Shown: piece by piece, positions 35,565 to 44,874 of the stretch | Layout of the letters: each line of letters opens with the position of its first letter | Position numbering within the stretch: position 1 is the first letter of the stretch | Source of the DNA: Sphingobium sufflavum | Lineage (GTDB): Bacteria; Pseudomonadota; Alphaproteobacteria; Sphingomonadales; Sphingomonadaceae | NCBI RefSeq assembly: GCF_021403115.1 | Contig: NZ_JAJSSH010000013.1 | Span: 1 to 64,000, forward strand | Direction of reading: 5' to 3' | DNA: 64,000 nt | The notes under the pieces: model-generated | Databases searched by the model: none | What the model saw: the letters and a program-made list of their open reading frames with translations, nothing else | Told to the model about the DNA's origin: nothing | Position numbers and translations under genes: made by a program

Positions 35565-36740
35565 CTAGAGATTGACGGTCATGTTCGGAAAGTAGGTCGA
35601 TATCGGAGTATCCACGACATGATCTGCCTCAAGCGCTCGACGAACCTGACTAGCGACTTCTGCGCGGTAGGAGTCAATGCGCGGCACGAGTGAATAGATG
35701 TCAGTCGTGTCGATTTGGATGGTTCGCATCTGATTGACATCGAAAGGAACTCTGTCAACCGTTCGGATCAACTGGACGATTGGCAGCTTCACCGCATGGC
35801 GTAGAGCCAACTCGTAGAACACGTTAGGGTTGTGGAACGAGAGGTCAGCAATTACCAGCCGCGACCGCATGATGTAATCAATGATTTGACGAGTGATGAT
35901 GCCAGGTTTGTCGATTGCGTCTGCTCGAATGACGTTCAATTGGAATTGCTCAAGCGCTGGTTCGACGATCGATCCCAGAAACAGATCGGAGTGTTTGCGC
36001 GGTTCTGAACCCTCATCCCCGATTGGCGCGATATAAAAGCATGTGCTCTCGAACTGAGCATGTTCGGAGGTCATAATACTCGTCGAGGGAGCGCGAGCAA
36101 CTGGCGAAGCAACAGTGGCCGAAGATGCAGCTGGAAGATCACCAAGCAACATATCGATCGAAATAATCCGTTCAGCCCCTGAAAGCGTCTTTAGGAGGCC
36201 AACGAACCGGAGGTTGACGACGAAGGTGTCAACGGCCTCGGCAGCATGTTCGGGGTCAATGCCGGCATCCTTTGCGGCATCAATCAGAACAGCATGAGCG
36301 GGCAGTTTGTTGCCGACGAACTTCTCGTAGAGCTTTTGGAACGGCTCGATGCCGGTGATTGCCAGTTCTACTCGTACCCTTGCCCGTTCGCGTGCATTGA
36401 TCTGATCATCGACAGCCTTGTGCCCATCTGGAGTTAGCTCGATGTTGTCAGCCTGAACGCCGCCTTTGGTGAGGCTGTATTTACCAGAATTGACGATGAG
36501 TTGGCGGGAGTTTCCGCTCTCAGGCGACTTGCCCAGCTGATCGAAGAGCGTCAGCCGCTTCACCGGCTGCCCGCTACCAATACGCAAGACAGCCGCCGCA
36601 AACTCCAGAGGCTCCTCAAACGTCGAGGCAGGAAAGGATCGCGCCGAGCGCTTTTTCCTCAATGCTGCTTCTACCTTCGGCGCCACCTCCGACTGCTTTG
36701 CCTCTTCCCCTTTACTTGCGTTCCTCGGTCTCCTCGCCAT
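35565..36740 (-). CDS. Two-domain protein with nucleoside 2-deoxyribosyltransferase-like C-terminus
   Basis: A 391-residue protein. Residues 1-40 are basic and probably disordered (RRPRNASKGEEAKQSE). Residues 50-220 are helical and resemble a DNA-binding or wHTH region (VKRLTLFDQLGKSPESGNSR, YSLTKGGVQADNIELTPDG). Residues 235-391 look like a nucleoside 2-deoxyribosyltransferase/NAD-hydrolase type fold: FYIAPIGDEGSEPRKHSDLFL, VIRADAIDKPGIITRQIIDYI, SRLVIADLSFHNPNVFYELALRHA. The last motif (ADLSxxNPNVFYELxxRH) is shared with stand-alone nucleotide-processing and defence-associated proteins. Base composition is lower in GC than its neighbours and it has no operon partner, suggesting transfer. 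Function unknown. Confidence 0.65.
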   Translation of the reverse strand: MARRPRNASKGEEAKQSEVAPKVEAALRKKRSARSFPASTFEEPLEFAAAVLRIGSGQPVKRLTLFDQLGKSPESGNSRQLIVNSGKYSLTKGGVQADNIELTPDGHKAVDDQINARERARVRVELAITGIEPFQKLYEKFVGNKLPAHAVLIDAAKDAGIDPEHAAEAVDTFVVNLRFVGLLKTLSGAERIISIDMLLGDLPAASSATVASPVARAPSTSIMTSEHAQFESTCFYIAPIGDEGSEPRKHSDLFLGSIVEPALEQFQLNVIRADAIDKPGIITRQIIDYIMRSRLVIADLSFHNPNVFYELALRHAVKLPIVQLIRTVDRVPFDVNQMRTIQIDTTDIYSLVPRIDSYRAEVASQVRRALEADHVVDTPISTYFPNMTVNL

Positions 36741-37001
36741 GCCCTGCCCCGTTGGTCATTAAGTTAGATAAGGTTGCCAGTTCATTTCGAGTTAGTCGAC
36801 ATGTGAACTTATTGCTACCGATGAAATTTCCTGACCTACTTGGCGATGCCCATGCTGTCGCTCAACAGCTGCTCCGAATTTAGGATTAACACCCAGCAAT
36901 CCGAATGAATGGGTCAATTTTACGAACAACGAAGTGACCCCGGAACGTCCGCCAATGGCGCGAGGCGGACAGCAACCCATCCGCCTCCGCCCACCCAAAC
37001 A

Positions 37002-37574
37002 TCACCCCCCGTTAAACGCCACCATCGCATACAGCATCGCAATCGACAGCAGCGTGTTCGTGCGGCTGAACACCATGGCGCGGGTCGCGGCGGCGGCCTT
37101 GGCTTCCGGGGTGGCGTCGACGAGGCCCAGCGCGATCTTCTGCGCGGGCCAGATGAACACCCACACGTTAAACGCCATGATGAGGGCCAGCCACATGCCG
37201 ATGGCGATCAGGGTGAAGGGCGGCTCGAACGTCAGCGCCTGCACCAGATAGCCGGAGAGGTGGGCGACGATCAGGCCCGTCACCACCGTTGCCAGCGCGG
37301 CCCAGCGGAAGAAGAACAGGGCCTTTGGCGCGATATATTTGGTGACGCCGGGTTTAAGGTCGGCGGGCACTTTCGGCATGGTGGGGATCTGCACGAAGTT
37401 GAAATAATAGAGCAGGCCGATCCAGGTGATGCCGAAGAAGACATGCAGCCAGCGGAAAATCTGGTTCGGGTCGGGCACGCGCCCATCCGCGCTGCCCGCC
37501 GTCGCGATGACGACGATCGCGAGCGCCAGCCCCGCGAGCAGAACAAGGTGTAGATTGCCGAAAAACTTCGCCAT
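37002..37574 (-). CDS. PuuD-like membrane protein (urate hydroxylase membrane-domain family)
   Basis: A 190-residue protein with about five transmembrane helices (LHLVLLAGLALAIVVIATA; WLHVFFGITWIGLLYYFNF; ALFFFRWAALATVVTGLIV; LIAIGMWLALIMAFNVWVF; a last one near the C-terminus). The IFRWLHVFFGITWIGLLYYFNFVQ stretch is typical of the DUF989/PuuD family. Studied PuuD proteins carry an extra cytochrome c domain that is absent here, and no purine genes are nearby, so urate oxidation is doubtful. ATG 37574 gives a full N-terminal helix. Confidence 0.65.
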   Translation of the reverse strand: MAKFFGNLHLVLLAGLALAIVVIATAGSADGRVPDPNQIFRWLHVFFGITWIGLLYYFNFVQIPTMPKVPADLKPGVTKYIAPKALFFFRWAALATVVTGLIVAHLSGYLVQALTFEPPFTLIAIGMWLALIMAFNVWVFIWPAQKIALGLVDATPEAKAAAATRAMVFSRTNTLLSIAMLYAMVAFNGG

Positions 37575-37818
37575 GATCGCATCCCCTCCATCGGTACGGC
37601 CGGGTACGTTGCCCGCCGCTTTTCCTGACCGCACAAGGCTAAAGCAGAAATGTTCCGATGTCACATCGAAACTTTTTCGGTCATTGATCGCCATAACCAA
37701 TTGGTTTCTGTTGCACCGCGGCAATAGGGGAGGCACGTGAACCAAAAGCCGGCTTGGCCGTTTGCCCCTCCAAGGGCGCGGAACAAGCCCCATCCCCCGA
37801 GAGAGACCGGAGCAACCC

Positions 37819-38442
37819 ATGGCCTTCATTCTGCCCGAACTGCCCTATGCCAAGACCGCCTTTGGCAAGGATCTGTCCGAAGAGACGTTCAATTTCCATC
37901 ATGGCAAGCATCACAACGCCTATGTGGTGAAGGCCAACGAACTGGTCGCCGCCGATGCCGCATTGCAGGGCAAGTCGCTGCTGGAGCTGATCGCCATTGC
38001 CAAGGGCGGCGCGAAGCCGGGCCTGTTCAACCAGGTCGGCCAGATCTGGAACCACAGCTTCTACTGGCTGGGCCTGTCGCCGGAGAAGAAGGCCCCAACC
38101 GGCAAGCTGGCGGAGCTGATCACCGAGGCGTTCGGTTCGGTCGACGCGCTGGTCGACAAGCTGAAGGCGGAGGCCGTGGGCCATTTCGCCAGCGGCTGGG
38201 CCGCGCTGAACCTGGAGGACGGCAAGCTGGTCGTCACCTCCTATCATGACGCCGACACACCGGTAGCGCATGGCGCGACGCCGCTGCTGATCTTCGACGT
38301 GTGGGAGCATGCCTATTATATCGACTATCGCAACGCGCGCCCCGACTATGCGGGTACGATCCTGGCGAATCACATCGACTGGGATTTCGTTGCACTGAAT
38401 CTGGACGGGCAGGGCGCGTCGCGCGCTGACCAGCCGGGCTGA
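37819..38442 (+). CDS. sodB: Superoxide dismutase, Fe/Mn family
   Basis: A 207-residue cytosolic enzyme. The metal ligands are His in TFNFHHGKHHNAYV, His in QIWNHSFYW, and Asp/His in FDVWEHAYYIDY. The N-terminal FILPELPYAKTAFG and the Gln/Gly pattern favour the iron type, but metal choice cannot be settled from sequence alone. ATG 37819 matches the family. Stands alone, divergent from the PuuD-like gene. Confidence 0.93.
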   Translation: MAFILPELPYAKTAFGKDLSEETFNFHHGKHHNAYVVKANELVAADAALQGKSLLELIAIAKGGAKPGLFNQVGQIWNHSFYWLGLSPEKKAPTGKLAELITEAFGSVDALVDKLKAEAVGHFASGWAALNLEDGKLVVTSYHDADTPVAHGATPLLIFDVWEHAYYIDYRNARPDYAGTILANHIDWDFVALNLDGQGASRADQPG

Positions 38443-38622
38443 TTCATACCGCCGTCCGGCCCGGACCGGCCGTGGGGATCGCATCGGGGTTCAAACCCCG
38501 CTGCCGCCCCTGCGGATCGGCCCGGACCGGTGGGGCGATATGGTTCGGGCCTGCTTCCCATGTGGGTAGTGGGATCATAAAGCGGCATCAGAGCCGGACA
38601 CAATGAAGGAAGCAGGAGCGCG

Positions 38623-39237
38623 ATGGCCCACCATCATGACCATGACGATGCCGCAGCCCATGAGGCGAGCAAGATCCCCGTTCCCGAAGAGATTACGGAT
38701 GCGATCCGCACACTGATCCGCTGGACCGGGGACGACCCGGAGCGTGAGGGCCTGATCGACACGCCCAAGCGGGTGGCGCGGGCATGGCGCGAATATTGCG
38801 AGGGCTATCAGGAAGACCCCGCCTATCACCTCAGCCGCATCTTCCACGAAGTGGGCGGCTATGACGAGATCGTCCTGCTGAAGGACATTCCGTTCCAGTC
38901 GCATTGCGAACATCATATGGCCCCCATCGTGGGCGTGGCGCACATCGCCTACCTCCCCGGCGACTATGTGGTCGGTATCTCCAAGCTGGCGCGCGTGCTG
39001 CACGGCTATGCCCGGCGGTTGCAGGTGCAGGAGCGGCTGACGGCCGAGGTTGCGGACTGCATCTGGGAGCATCTGAAGCCGCAGGGCGTCGCCGTGGTGA
39101 TCGAGGCGACGCATGGCTGCATGACCGGGCGCGGCGTGCGGACCCCCAATGTGACCATGAAGACCAGCCGGATGATGGGTGTGTTCCGCACCGACGACAA
39201 GAGCCGCAAGGAAGTGCTGAGCATGATGGGCAACTGA
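38623..39237 (+). CDS. folE: GTP cyclohydrolase I
   Basis: A 204-residue enzyme converting GTP to dihydroneopterin triphosphate, the first step of folate and pterin synthesis. Zinc-binding FQSHCEHHMAPIVGVAHIAYLP (Cys and His ligands), SKLARVLHGYARRLQVQERLT and the C-terminal CMTGRGVRTPN are present. Its stop overlaps the start of the next gene by one base (TGATG), so a pteridine-reductase-like SDR is translationally coupled to it. Confidence 0.95.
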   Translation: MAHHHDHDDAAAHEASKIPVPEEITDAIRTLIRWTGDDPEREGLIDTPKRVARAWREYCEGYQEDPAYHLSRIFHEVGGYDEIVLLKDIPFQSHCEHHMAPIVGVAHIAYLPGDYVVGISKLARVLHGYARRLQVQERLTAEVADCIWEHLKPQGVAVVIEATHGCMTGRGVRTPNVTMKTSRMMGVFRTDDKSRKEVLSMMGN

Positions 39238-40049
39238 TGCCTGTCGTGCAGGAGGTTCCTTCCCAATCGCCGCTCGCCTCCGCGCCGCTCGCCCTCGTCA
39301 CGGGCGGGCACCGGCGGCTGGGCGCGCATATCGCGGCGGCGCTGGCGGGGGCGGGATACCGCATCGCCATCCATGGCAGCCATGATGCGGAGCCGGACGC
39401 GGAGCTGGCGGCGGCGCTGGCGACGGGCGGGCGCGAATGGGCCGGGTTCGTGGCGGACTTTGCCGACCCGGCCAGCGCGGAGGGCCTGCTGGACGCCGTG
39501 ATCGCCCATTTCGGCGGCGCGCCCGACCTGCTGGTCAACAGCGCCTCGCTGTTCGGACAGGATCGGCTGGAGAGTGTGGGCGCGGACGACCTCGCCCGTC
39601 ACTTCGCGGTCAATGCATCGGCCCCGGCGCTGCTGACAAAGGCGTTTGCGGCGACGGTGCCGGCGGGTGGCGACGGGCGCGACCGGTCCATCGTCAACAT
39701 CCTCGACCAGAGGTTGCAGCATCCCCATGCCGACCAGTTCGCCTATACGCTGAGCAAGTTCGCGCTGGCGGGCCTGACCCGCACCAGCGCGCAGGTGCTG
39801 GCGCCGCATGTCCGCGTCAATGCGGTTGCGCCCGGCCTGACGCTGGTGACGCCCGATTATGTGGAGGGACAGGCGGAGCGGCTGGCCGCGCTGATGCCGC
39901 TGGCGCGCCTGCCCGCGCCGCAGGAGGTCGCGCAGGCGGTGCTGTATCTGGCGGGCGCGCGGGCCACGACGGGGCAGGTGATCCATGTCGACGGCGGCGC
40001 GCACATGGTCGCCTATGCGCAGGATTTCATGGGGATGGTGCGGGACTAG
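39237..40049 (+). CDS. SDR-family pteridine reductase-like protein (FolM/PTR1-like)
   Basis: A 270-residue short-chain dehydrogenase. The nucleotide motif is TGGHRRLGAHIA, with the Arg pair seen in PTR1 and FolM rather than the usual TGxxxGIG; NSASLFGQD replaces the NNAG box, again as in pteridine reductases. Catalytic FAYTLSKFALAGL (YxxxK) is intact. Coupling to folE supports a role in reducing dihydropterins to tetrahydropterins. The exact substrate (monapterin, biopterin or folate) is not shown. Confidence 0.75.
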   Translation: MPVVQEVPSQSPLASAPLALVTGGHRRLGAHIAAALAGAGYRIAIHGSHDAEPDAELAAALATGGREWAGFVADFADPASAEGLLDAVIAHFGGAPDLLVNSASLFGQDRLESVGADDLARHFAVNASAPALLTKAFAATVPAGGDGRDRSIVNILDQRLQHPHADQFAYTLSKFALAGLTRTSAQVLAPHVRVNAVAPGLTLVTPDYVEGQAERLAALMPLARLPAPQEVAQAVLYLAGARATTGQVIHVDGGAHMVAYAQDFMGMVRD

Positions 40050-40133
40050 AGCCGGGGGCGTCTGCATCGGGCCTTTGCCCTATCGGCCTTGCCGTCCGGC
40101 ATGATCGTCAGGATGACGGGTGGGGCCGCGTCG

Positions 40134-40898
40134 TCAGTTCGCAAAGCCGATATAATGGGTGAACGCCGCGTTTGGCTCCCGCGCGGAGCGGACATGGTTG
40201 GCGGGGAAATCCTCGTCCGGCCAGCCCATGGCGATGCAGTTGACGATGACATGGTCGTCGGGGATGCCGGTGATGTCGCGCACCACGTCCGACCGCTGGA
40301 TGCCTTGGCTGTTGACCACGCAGCCCAGCCCCCGGTCCCATGCCGCCAGCACGATGCCGCAGCAGAGCTGGCCCAGGTCGAAGACACTGTTCATCCCCGG
40401 ATCGAGGATGCGGTCATAGGTGAGGATCAGGGAGACGGGCGCGTCGAACTGGCGAAAGCCGCGCATCACCCAGTCGTCGCGGCCCGCCGCATCCTCCCGC
40501 GCGATGCCCATGGCGCCGAACAACTGCTTTGCCACGTCCACCTGCCGCCGCCGATGCTCGCCCACATAGGGGGTGTGGGTGACGATGTCGCTGACCGGCT
40601 CCGCCCCCGCGCGCATCATGGCGCTGTTGCGGCGGCGCAACTCCTCCAGCGGGGCGCCGGACAGGGCGTGGATATGCCAGGGCTGGACATTCATCGAGGA
40701 GGGCACCCGCTTCGCCACGGCGACGATCGCATCCACCAGCGCGCGGGGCACGGGCTGGCCGGTGAAGCCGCGGACGCTGCGGCGGCTGGCCATCAGCGTG
40801 GTGAAATCCATGCCCGCGCGCCAGCCGAGCGCGCCGGTGACGGTGGCGTCGGGAGCGGCGGCGGCGAGGGAGGGCGTGTCGGCGGGGGAGGGGGACAT
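40134..40898 (-). CDS. Nitroreductase-family FMN oxidoreductase
   Basis: A 254-residue protein with the FMN-binding SRRSVRGFTGQPVPRAL, KRVPSSMNVQPWHIHAL, and the C-terminal GWPDEDFPANHVRSARE motif; FDLGQLCCGIVLAAWDRGLGCV forms the dimer core. Reduces nitro or quinone compounds with NAD(P)H; the physiological substrate is unknown. ATG 40898 adds 29 unconserved residues; ATG 40811 gives a minimal protein and is equally possible. Convergent with the folE-SDR operon. Confidence 0.85.
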   Translation of the reverse strand: MSPSPADTPSLAAAAPDATVTGALGWRAGMDFTTLMASRRSVRGFTGQPVPRALVDAIVAVAKRVPSSMNVQPWHIHALSGAPLEELRRRNSAMMRAGAEPVSDIVTHTPYVGEHRRRQVDVAKQLFGAMGIAREDAAGRDDWVMRGFRQFDAPVSLILTYDRILDPGMNSVFDLGQLCCGIVLAAWDRGLGCVVNSQGIQRSDVVRDITGIPDDHVIVNCIAMGWPDEDFPANHVRSAREPNAAFTHYIGFAN

Positions 40899-41129
40899 GG
40901 CGGACCTCTGCACGGGGGGAGCAGGTCCGGGGCTAGACCGGGGCGCGGGCGGGGACCAGCGCGGCGGCGCGCCCATGGGGGCAGGGGGTTTTGATCGGGG
41001 CGGCAAGAGATGTGGGCGGGGCGGCGCCCCTCCGACACCCTCATTCAGGCGCCGTGCGGTCTTCACTGGCGGGAGGGGAGCGAATGAATGTGCGGGCGGG
41101 TTTGCGGGATTGCGATCCGCCCCCGCCGT

Positions 41130-42425
41130 TCACCCCGCCTTGCGCAGGGGTTCGGGCAGGGTGGGATGCGGCTGGTCGGGCCAGATGCCGCGGCTGTCAT
41201 AAACCAGCTTGTCGGCCCGTTCGTCCAGCGGCACGGACTTGAACATGTCATGGTCGACCAGCACCACGAACACGGGGCAGCGTTCGATGGCGTCGTCGAT
41301 GTCGATCAGTTCGGCGGGCGTGCCCGCGAACTCCATCGGCAGGCCCTTGGCATAAGGCTCCACCAGCTTGACGCGGCGGCCGTAGCGGTCGACCAGCCGC
41401 CGGGCGACCTTGACCGCCGGGCTTTCGCGGAAATCGTCGATATTGGGTTTGAAGGCGAGGCCGAGGCAGGCGATTTCCGCATCGGGCAGGCTGTCGATCA
41501 ACTTCGACGCCTGTTCGATGACATAATCGGTCTTGGCCTCGTTCACCTCCCGCGCGGTGCGGATGATGCGACTGTTGACCGGGTCGCCATGGACGATGAA
41601 CCACGGGTCCACCGCGATGCAATGGCCGCCGACGCCGGGGCCGGGTTGCAGGATGTTGACGCGCGGATGGCGGTTGGCCAGCCGGATCACGTCCCACACG
41701 TCGATGCCCATGCCGTCCGCGATGACGCTGAGTTCATTGGCGAAGGCGATGTTGACGTCGCGATAGCTGTTCTCGACCAGCTTCACCATTTCCGCCGAGC
41801 GGGCGGTGGTGGTGATGCATTCGCCGCGCACGAACTGGCGATAGAAGCCCAGCGCCTTGCGCGCGCAACGCGGCGTGATGCCGCCGATGCAGCGGTCGTT
41901 GTTGACCAGTTCGATCAGGATGCGGCCGGGCAGCACCCGTTCCGGGCAATAGGCGATGGCGACCTCCGCCCCGTTGCCGGGCAGGCCGGGCATACGGATG
42001 TCGGGGCGCATCTTCTGAAGCTCGTCGCGCATCGCCTCCGTCGTGCCGACGGGGGAGGTGGATTCGAGGATGACGACATTGCCGGGCCGCAGCACGGGCG
42101 CGATGGTGCGCGCGGCGGCAAGGACATAGCTGATGTCCGGCGCATGGTCCGCGCTGACCGGGGTGGGCACGGCGATGACGAACACGTCCGCCTCCTCCAC
42201 CGTCAGCGACGCACGGAGCAGCCCGCGCGAGACGACGCCCTGCACCAGCCCGTCGAGGTCCACCTCCTCGATATGGATACGACCGGAATTGACCGTCTCC
42301 ACCACATGCGGGCTGACGTCGACGCCCAGCACCGGCATCCCGGACCGGGCGATCAGCGCGGCGGTGGGCAGGCCGATATAGCCGAGACCGATGACGGCAA
42401 CTTTGGTCTGTGTATCGACGGGCAT
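41130..42425 (-). CDS. wecC: UDP-N-acetyl-D-mannosamine dehydrogenase
   Basis: A 431-residue nucleotide-sugar dehydrogenase oxidising UDP-ManNAc to UDP-ManNAcA. N-terminal Rossmann AVIGLGYIGLPTAALIARSG, LESTSPVGTTEAM, FCP/CPERVLPGRILIEL with the catalytic Cys region near GVGGHCIAVDPWF, and the C-terminal substrate-half AFKPNIDDFRESPAVKVAR. It pairs in pathway with wecB, 500 bases upstream on the same strand. No glycosyltransferases are adjacent. Confidence 0.9.
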   Translation of the reverse strand: MPVDTQTKVAVIGLGYIGLPTAALIARSGMPVLGVDVSPHVVETVNSGRIHIEEVDLDGLVQGVVSRGLLRASLTVEEADVFVIAVPTPVSADHAPDISYVLAAARTIAPVLRPGNVVILESTSPVGTTEAMRDELQKMRPDIRMPGLPGNGAEVAIAYCPERVLPGRILIELVNNDRCIGGITPRCARKALGFYRQFVRGECITTTARSAEMVKLVENSYRDVNIAFANELSVIADGMGIDVWDVIRLANRHPRVNILQPGPGVGGHCIAVDPWFIVHGDPVNSRIIRTAREVNEAKTDYVIEQASKLIDSLPDAEIACLGLAFKPNIDDFRESPAVKVARRLVDRYGRRVKLVEPYAKGLPMEFAGTPAELIDIDDAIERCPVFVVLVDHDMFKSVPLDERADKLVYDSRGIWPDQPHPTLPEPLRKAG

Positions 42426-42706
42426 GGGCGCAATCCTGAGAATGAGTCAGGATCGCTTGTGGCTGGAAAAACTGAAGATTCGGTGAGTCTGCGCCCTTTT
42501 TCGGGGAGAGGCGGGCGGGGATGGCGCAGCGACCGCGCCTTCGTGGCCCGCCCCGCGCAGCCACCATCGTTTCGCACACGGTTCGTCGCAGCCTTGTGGA
42601 TAAGGCCACGATTCGACCGTGAGACGAGTGTGTCGCACGGCGACCCGAGTGTGGATTTTACGCGGCTTTATTGCCCCTGTTTGCGGCCTCCCGCATTGAC
42701 CGTCCC

Positions 42707-42868
42707 ATGCTTGCTCTTAAAGAATCACAGAAGGCCTCGCCCGCCAATATCCGGGCCGAACTCGTCACCGCGCGGCGTATCGCCAACACGCTGACGGCGC
42801 AGCGCGACCGCAAGGCGGTGGAGGATTATATCCGCGAACTGGAATGGGAGCTGGCCAGCTTTTCCTGA
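42707..42868 (+). CDS. Small hypothetical protein
   Basis: A 53-residue protein (MLALKESQKASPANIRAELV ... LEWELASFS), mostly helical and charged, with no recognised domain. Reads on the plus strand between the minus-strand wecC and wecB. The frame opens at 42671 but ATG 42707 is the likelier start. The regular helix pattern and codon use suggest a real gene, with moderate certainty. Confidence 0.5.
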   Translation: MLALKESQKASPANIRAELVTARRIANTLTAQRDRKAVEDYIRELEWELASFS

Positions 42869-42919
42869 TGCTCCCGGCCTGACACCCCGCCCTGATACCG
42901 GGGCCTTGCCAAGAGGGGG

Positions 42920-44044
42920 TCAGGCATCCCCGGCGATGATCCGGGCGATGCGCTCCGCCGCATGGCCGTCGCCAAAGGGATTATGCGCCCGCGCCATCGC
43001 CTGATAGGCCGCCGGATCATCCAGCAAGGCGGTGACTTGCGCGACGATCCGCGCCCGGTCCGTGCCGACCAGCCGGGCAGTGCCCGCCGCCACCCCTTCG
43101 GGCCGCTCCGTCGTCTCCCGCATTACCAGCACCGGCTTGCCGAGCGAGGGGGCCTCCTCCTGCACGCCGCCGCTGTCGGTCAGCACGATCTCGCACCGGT
43201 CCAGCAGCGCGACGAAATTGGGATAGTCGAGCGGATCGACCATCGCGACATTGGCGAGGCCCGCCAGCGCATCGTCCATCACCGCGCGCACATTGGGATT
43301 GGGGTGGACGGGAAAGATCACCGCCACGTCCGGCCGCTGCGCTATGTCGCGGATCGCGCCCGCGATGGCCGCCATGCCGCCGCCGAAATTCTCTCGCCGG
43401 TGGCTGGTCACGGCGATCACCCGCTTGCCCGCGAAGGGCGCGGCGATGGGGGCGAAGGCCGCGGCGAGGCCCGGCTCCCGCCCGATGCGCGCCTGCGTCG
43501 CCAGCAACGCGTCGATCACCGTGTTGCCGGTGACATGGATGGTCGCGGGATCGCGATTTTCGGCGCGCAGGGCGTCCGCCGCCGCCTGTGTCGGCGCGAA
43601 GTTCAGGTCCGCGATGCAGGCGACGACGCGGCGGCTCACCTCCTCCGGCCAGGGGTGGTGAATGTCGCCGGACCGCAGCCCCGCCTCCACATGCGCCACC
43701 GGAATCTTGCGATAATAGGCCGCGAGGCTGGCGACCATGGCGGTCAGCGTGTCGCCATGGACCACCACACGGTCGGGCTTTTCCGCATCGAAGGCGTGGC
43801 CCAGTTCCACGATCAACCGGGCGGTGAGGGCGTCCAGCGTCTGGTCCGGCTGCATCACGTCCAAGTCGATGTCGGGGACGATGCCGCCGATCTCCAGCAC
43901 CTGGTCCAGCAGTTCGCGATGCTGCGCGGTGACGATCACGCGCGTCTCCACCGTCGTCCGCGCCTGCAGCGCATGGACGACGGGAAACATCTTGATCGCC
44001 TCCGGCCGGGTGCCGAACACGATGATGACCTTCTGCTTGCCCAC
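42920..44044 (-). CDS. wecB: UDP-N-acetylglucosamine 2-epimerase (non-hydrolysing)
   Basis: A 374-residue enzyme converting UDP-GlcNAc to UDP-ManNAc, the substrate of WecC. VIIVFGTRPEAIKMFPVVHAL at the N-terminus, VHGDTLTAM, HVEAGLRSGDIHHPWPEE, FPVHPNPNVRAV and LTDSGGVQEEAPSLGKPVLVMRETTERPEGV are family motifs. GTG 44044 is chosen as start: it directly precedes the conserved KQKVIIVFGTRP, with AGGA upstream; the longer frame adds unconserved residues. Confidence 0.93.
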   Translation of the reverse strand: MGKQKVIIVFGTRPEAIKMFPVVHALQARTTVETRVIVTAQHRELLDQVLEIGGIVPDIDLDVMQPDQTLDALTARLIVELGHAFDAEKPDRVVVHGDTLTAMVASLAAYYRKIPVAHVEAGLRSGDIHHPWPEEVSRRVVACIADLNFAPTQAAADALRAENRDPATIHVTGNTVIDALLATQARIGREPGLAAAFAPIAAPFAGKRVIAVTSHRRENFGGGMAAIAGAIRDIAQRPDVAVIFPVHPNPNVRAVMDDALAGLANVAMVDPLDYPNFVALLDRCEIVLTDSGGVQEEAPSLGKPVLVMRETTERPEGVAAGTARLVGTDRARIVAQVTALLDDPAAYQAMARAHNPFGDGHAAERIARIIAGDA

Positions 44045-44370
44045 GCCTGCCCAATCCTTTTCGCCCAGGGCCGATCGACGTTCCGACGATGCCGATTGGC
44101 CCTGTCCCCGCCATAGGGTGTCCCCGCCATAGGGCGACAAGATGAAAAGCGCGTAAAGCCGCATGGCGCGCGCCTGTTGCAAATCATGGCTGGCGGCTGC
44201 GGCGATTGACACCGGCGTCCGGGAGTGACAGCCTCCCACCCATGGTCAGGCAGTTTCGGCATCATGGAGGACAGCTTCTCGCGGGCATCTAGCCCCGGCT
44301 CCGGCGCGACATGCCCCGGAACCGGGGGCGCATATGATTCCGCACCAGATCCGTTGAAAAGAGAAGCCCT
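44045..44370. other. Intergenic region between wecB and rnk
   Basis: About 325 bases between divergent genes. It contains a perfect tandem duplication (listed separately) and presumably both promoters. No open frame with a recognisable product is seen; the frames present are low-complexity extensions of neighbours. Confidence 0.5.
44103..44134. repeat. Perfect 16-bp tandem duplication
   Basis: TGTCCCCGCCATAGGG occurs twice back to back (44103-44118 and 44119-44134) upstream of wecB. It may be a slippage duplication or a doubled binding site in the wecB leader. Confidence 0.8.
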
Positions 44371-44874
44371 ATGACCAGCATCACCGCCACCCGCCGCCCC
44401 CGTATCCGCATGATCGACAGCGAAGCCGATGCGCTGGGCGACCTGGCCGTCACCATCGCCGACCGCCTGCCGGACGTCAGCGCCATGCTGCTGACCGAGA
44501 TCGGCCGCGCGCATATCGCCCCGGCGAAGAATGTCGCGGACAGCGTCGTCACCATGCACGCCACCGTGGATTTCACCGATCAGGCGAGCGGGGCGACGCG
44601 CACCGTGCAACTGGTCTGGCCCGCCGAGGCGGACATAGAGGCGGGTCGCATCTCCATCCTGACGCCGGTCGGCGCGGGCCTGATCGGGCTGAGCGTGGGC
44701 CAGTCGATCCTGTGGCCGGACCGCAGCGGCCATGAGCGGACGCTGACCATCGAGCGGGTGAGGGGCGAGCGTGCCGGGGGAGAGCTGACCGCCGTGGACT
44801 CCGCGGAAGAAGGGGCCGGTGACGATCGAGAGACCGATCAGGATGGCCGGGGCCGGAACAGGCCCGCCCGATGA
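44371..44874 (+). CDS. rnk: Rnk/GreA-GreB C-terminal family protein
   Basis: A 167-residue protein of the Rnk type: an N-terminal helical region (MIDSEADALGDLAVTIADRL) and the GreA/GreB-like C-terminal domain (VTMHATVDFTDQASGATRTVQLVWPAEADIEAGRISILTPVG, ALIGLSVGQSI-like LIGLSVGQSILWPDRSG). Rnk binds RNA polymerase near the secondary channel but lacks the coiled coil for transcript cleavage. An acidic disordered tail follows. Its stop overlaps the next start (ATGA), coupling it to a histidine kinase. Confidence 0.85.
   Translation: MTSITATRRPRIRMIDSEADALGDLAVTIADRLPDVSAMLLTEIGRAHIAPAKNVADSVVTMHATVDFTDQASGATRTVQLVWPAEADIEAGRISILTPVGAGLIGLSVGQSILWPDRSGHERTLTIERVRGERAGGELTAVDSAEEGAGDDRETDQDGRGRNRPAR

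Noticed and set aside
38485..38500. CGGGGTTCAAACCCCG resembling a tRNA T-arm
   Set aside because: No acceptor, anticodon or D-arm pairs around it; it is probably a chance or terminator-like palindrome after sodB.
38457..38530. CGGCCCGGACCGG repeated 61 bases apart between sodB and folE
   Set aside because: Short, very GC-rich and partly self-complementary; such repeats are expected by chance in this composition.
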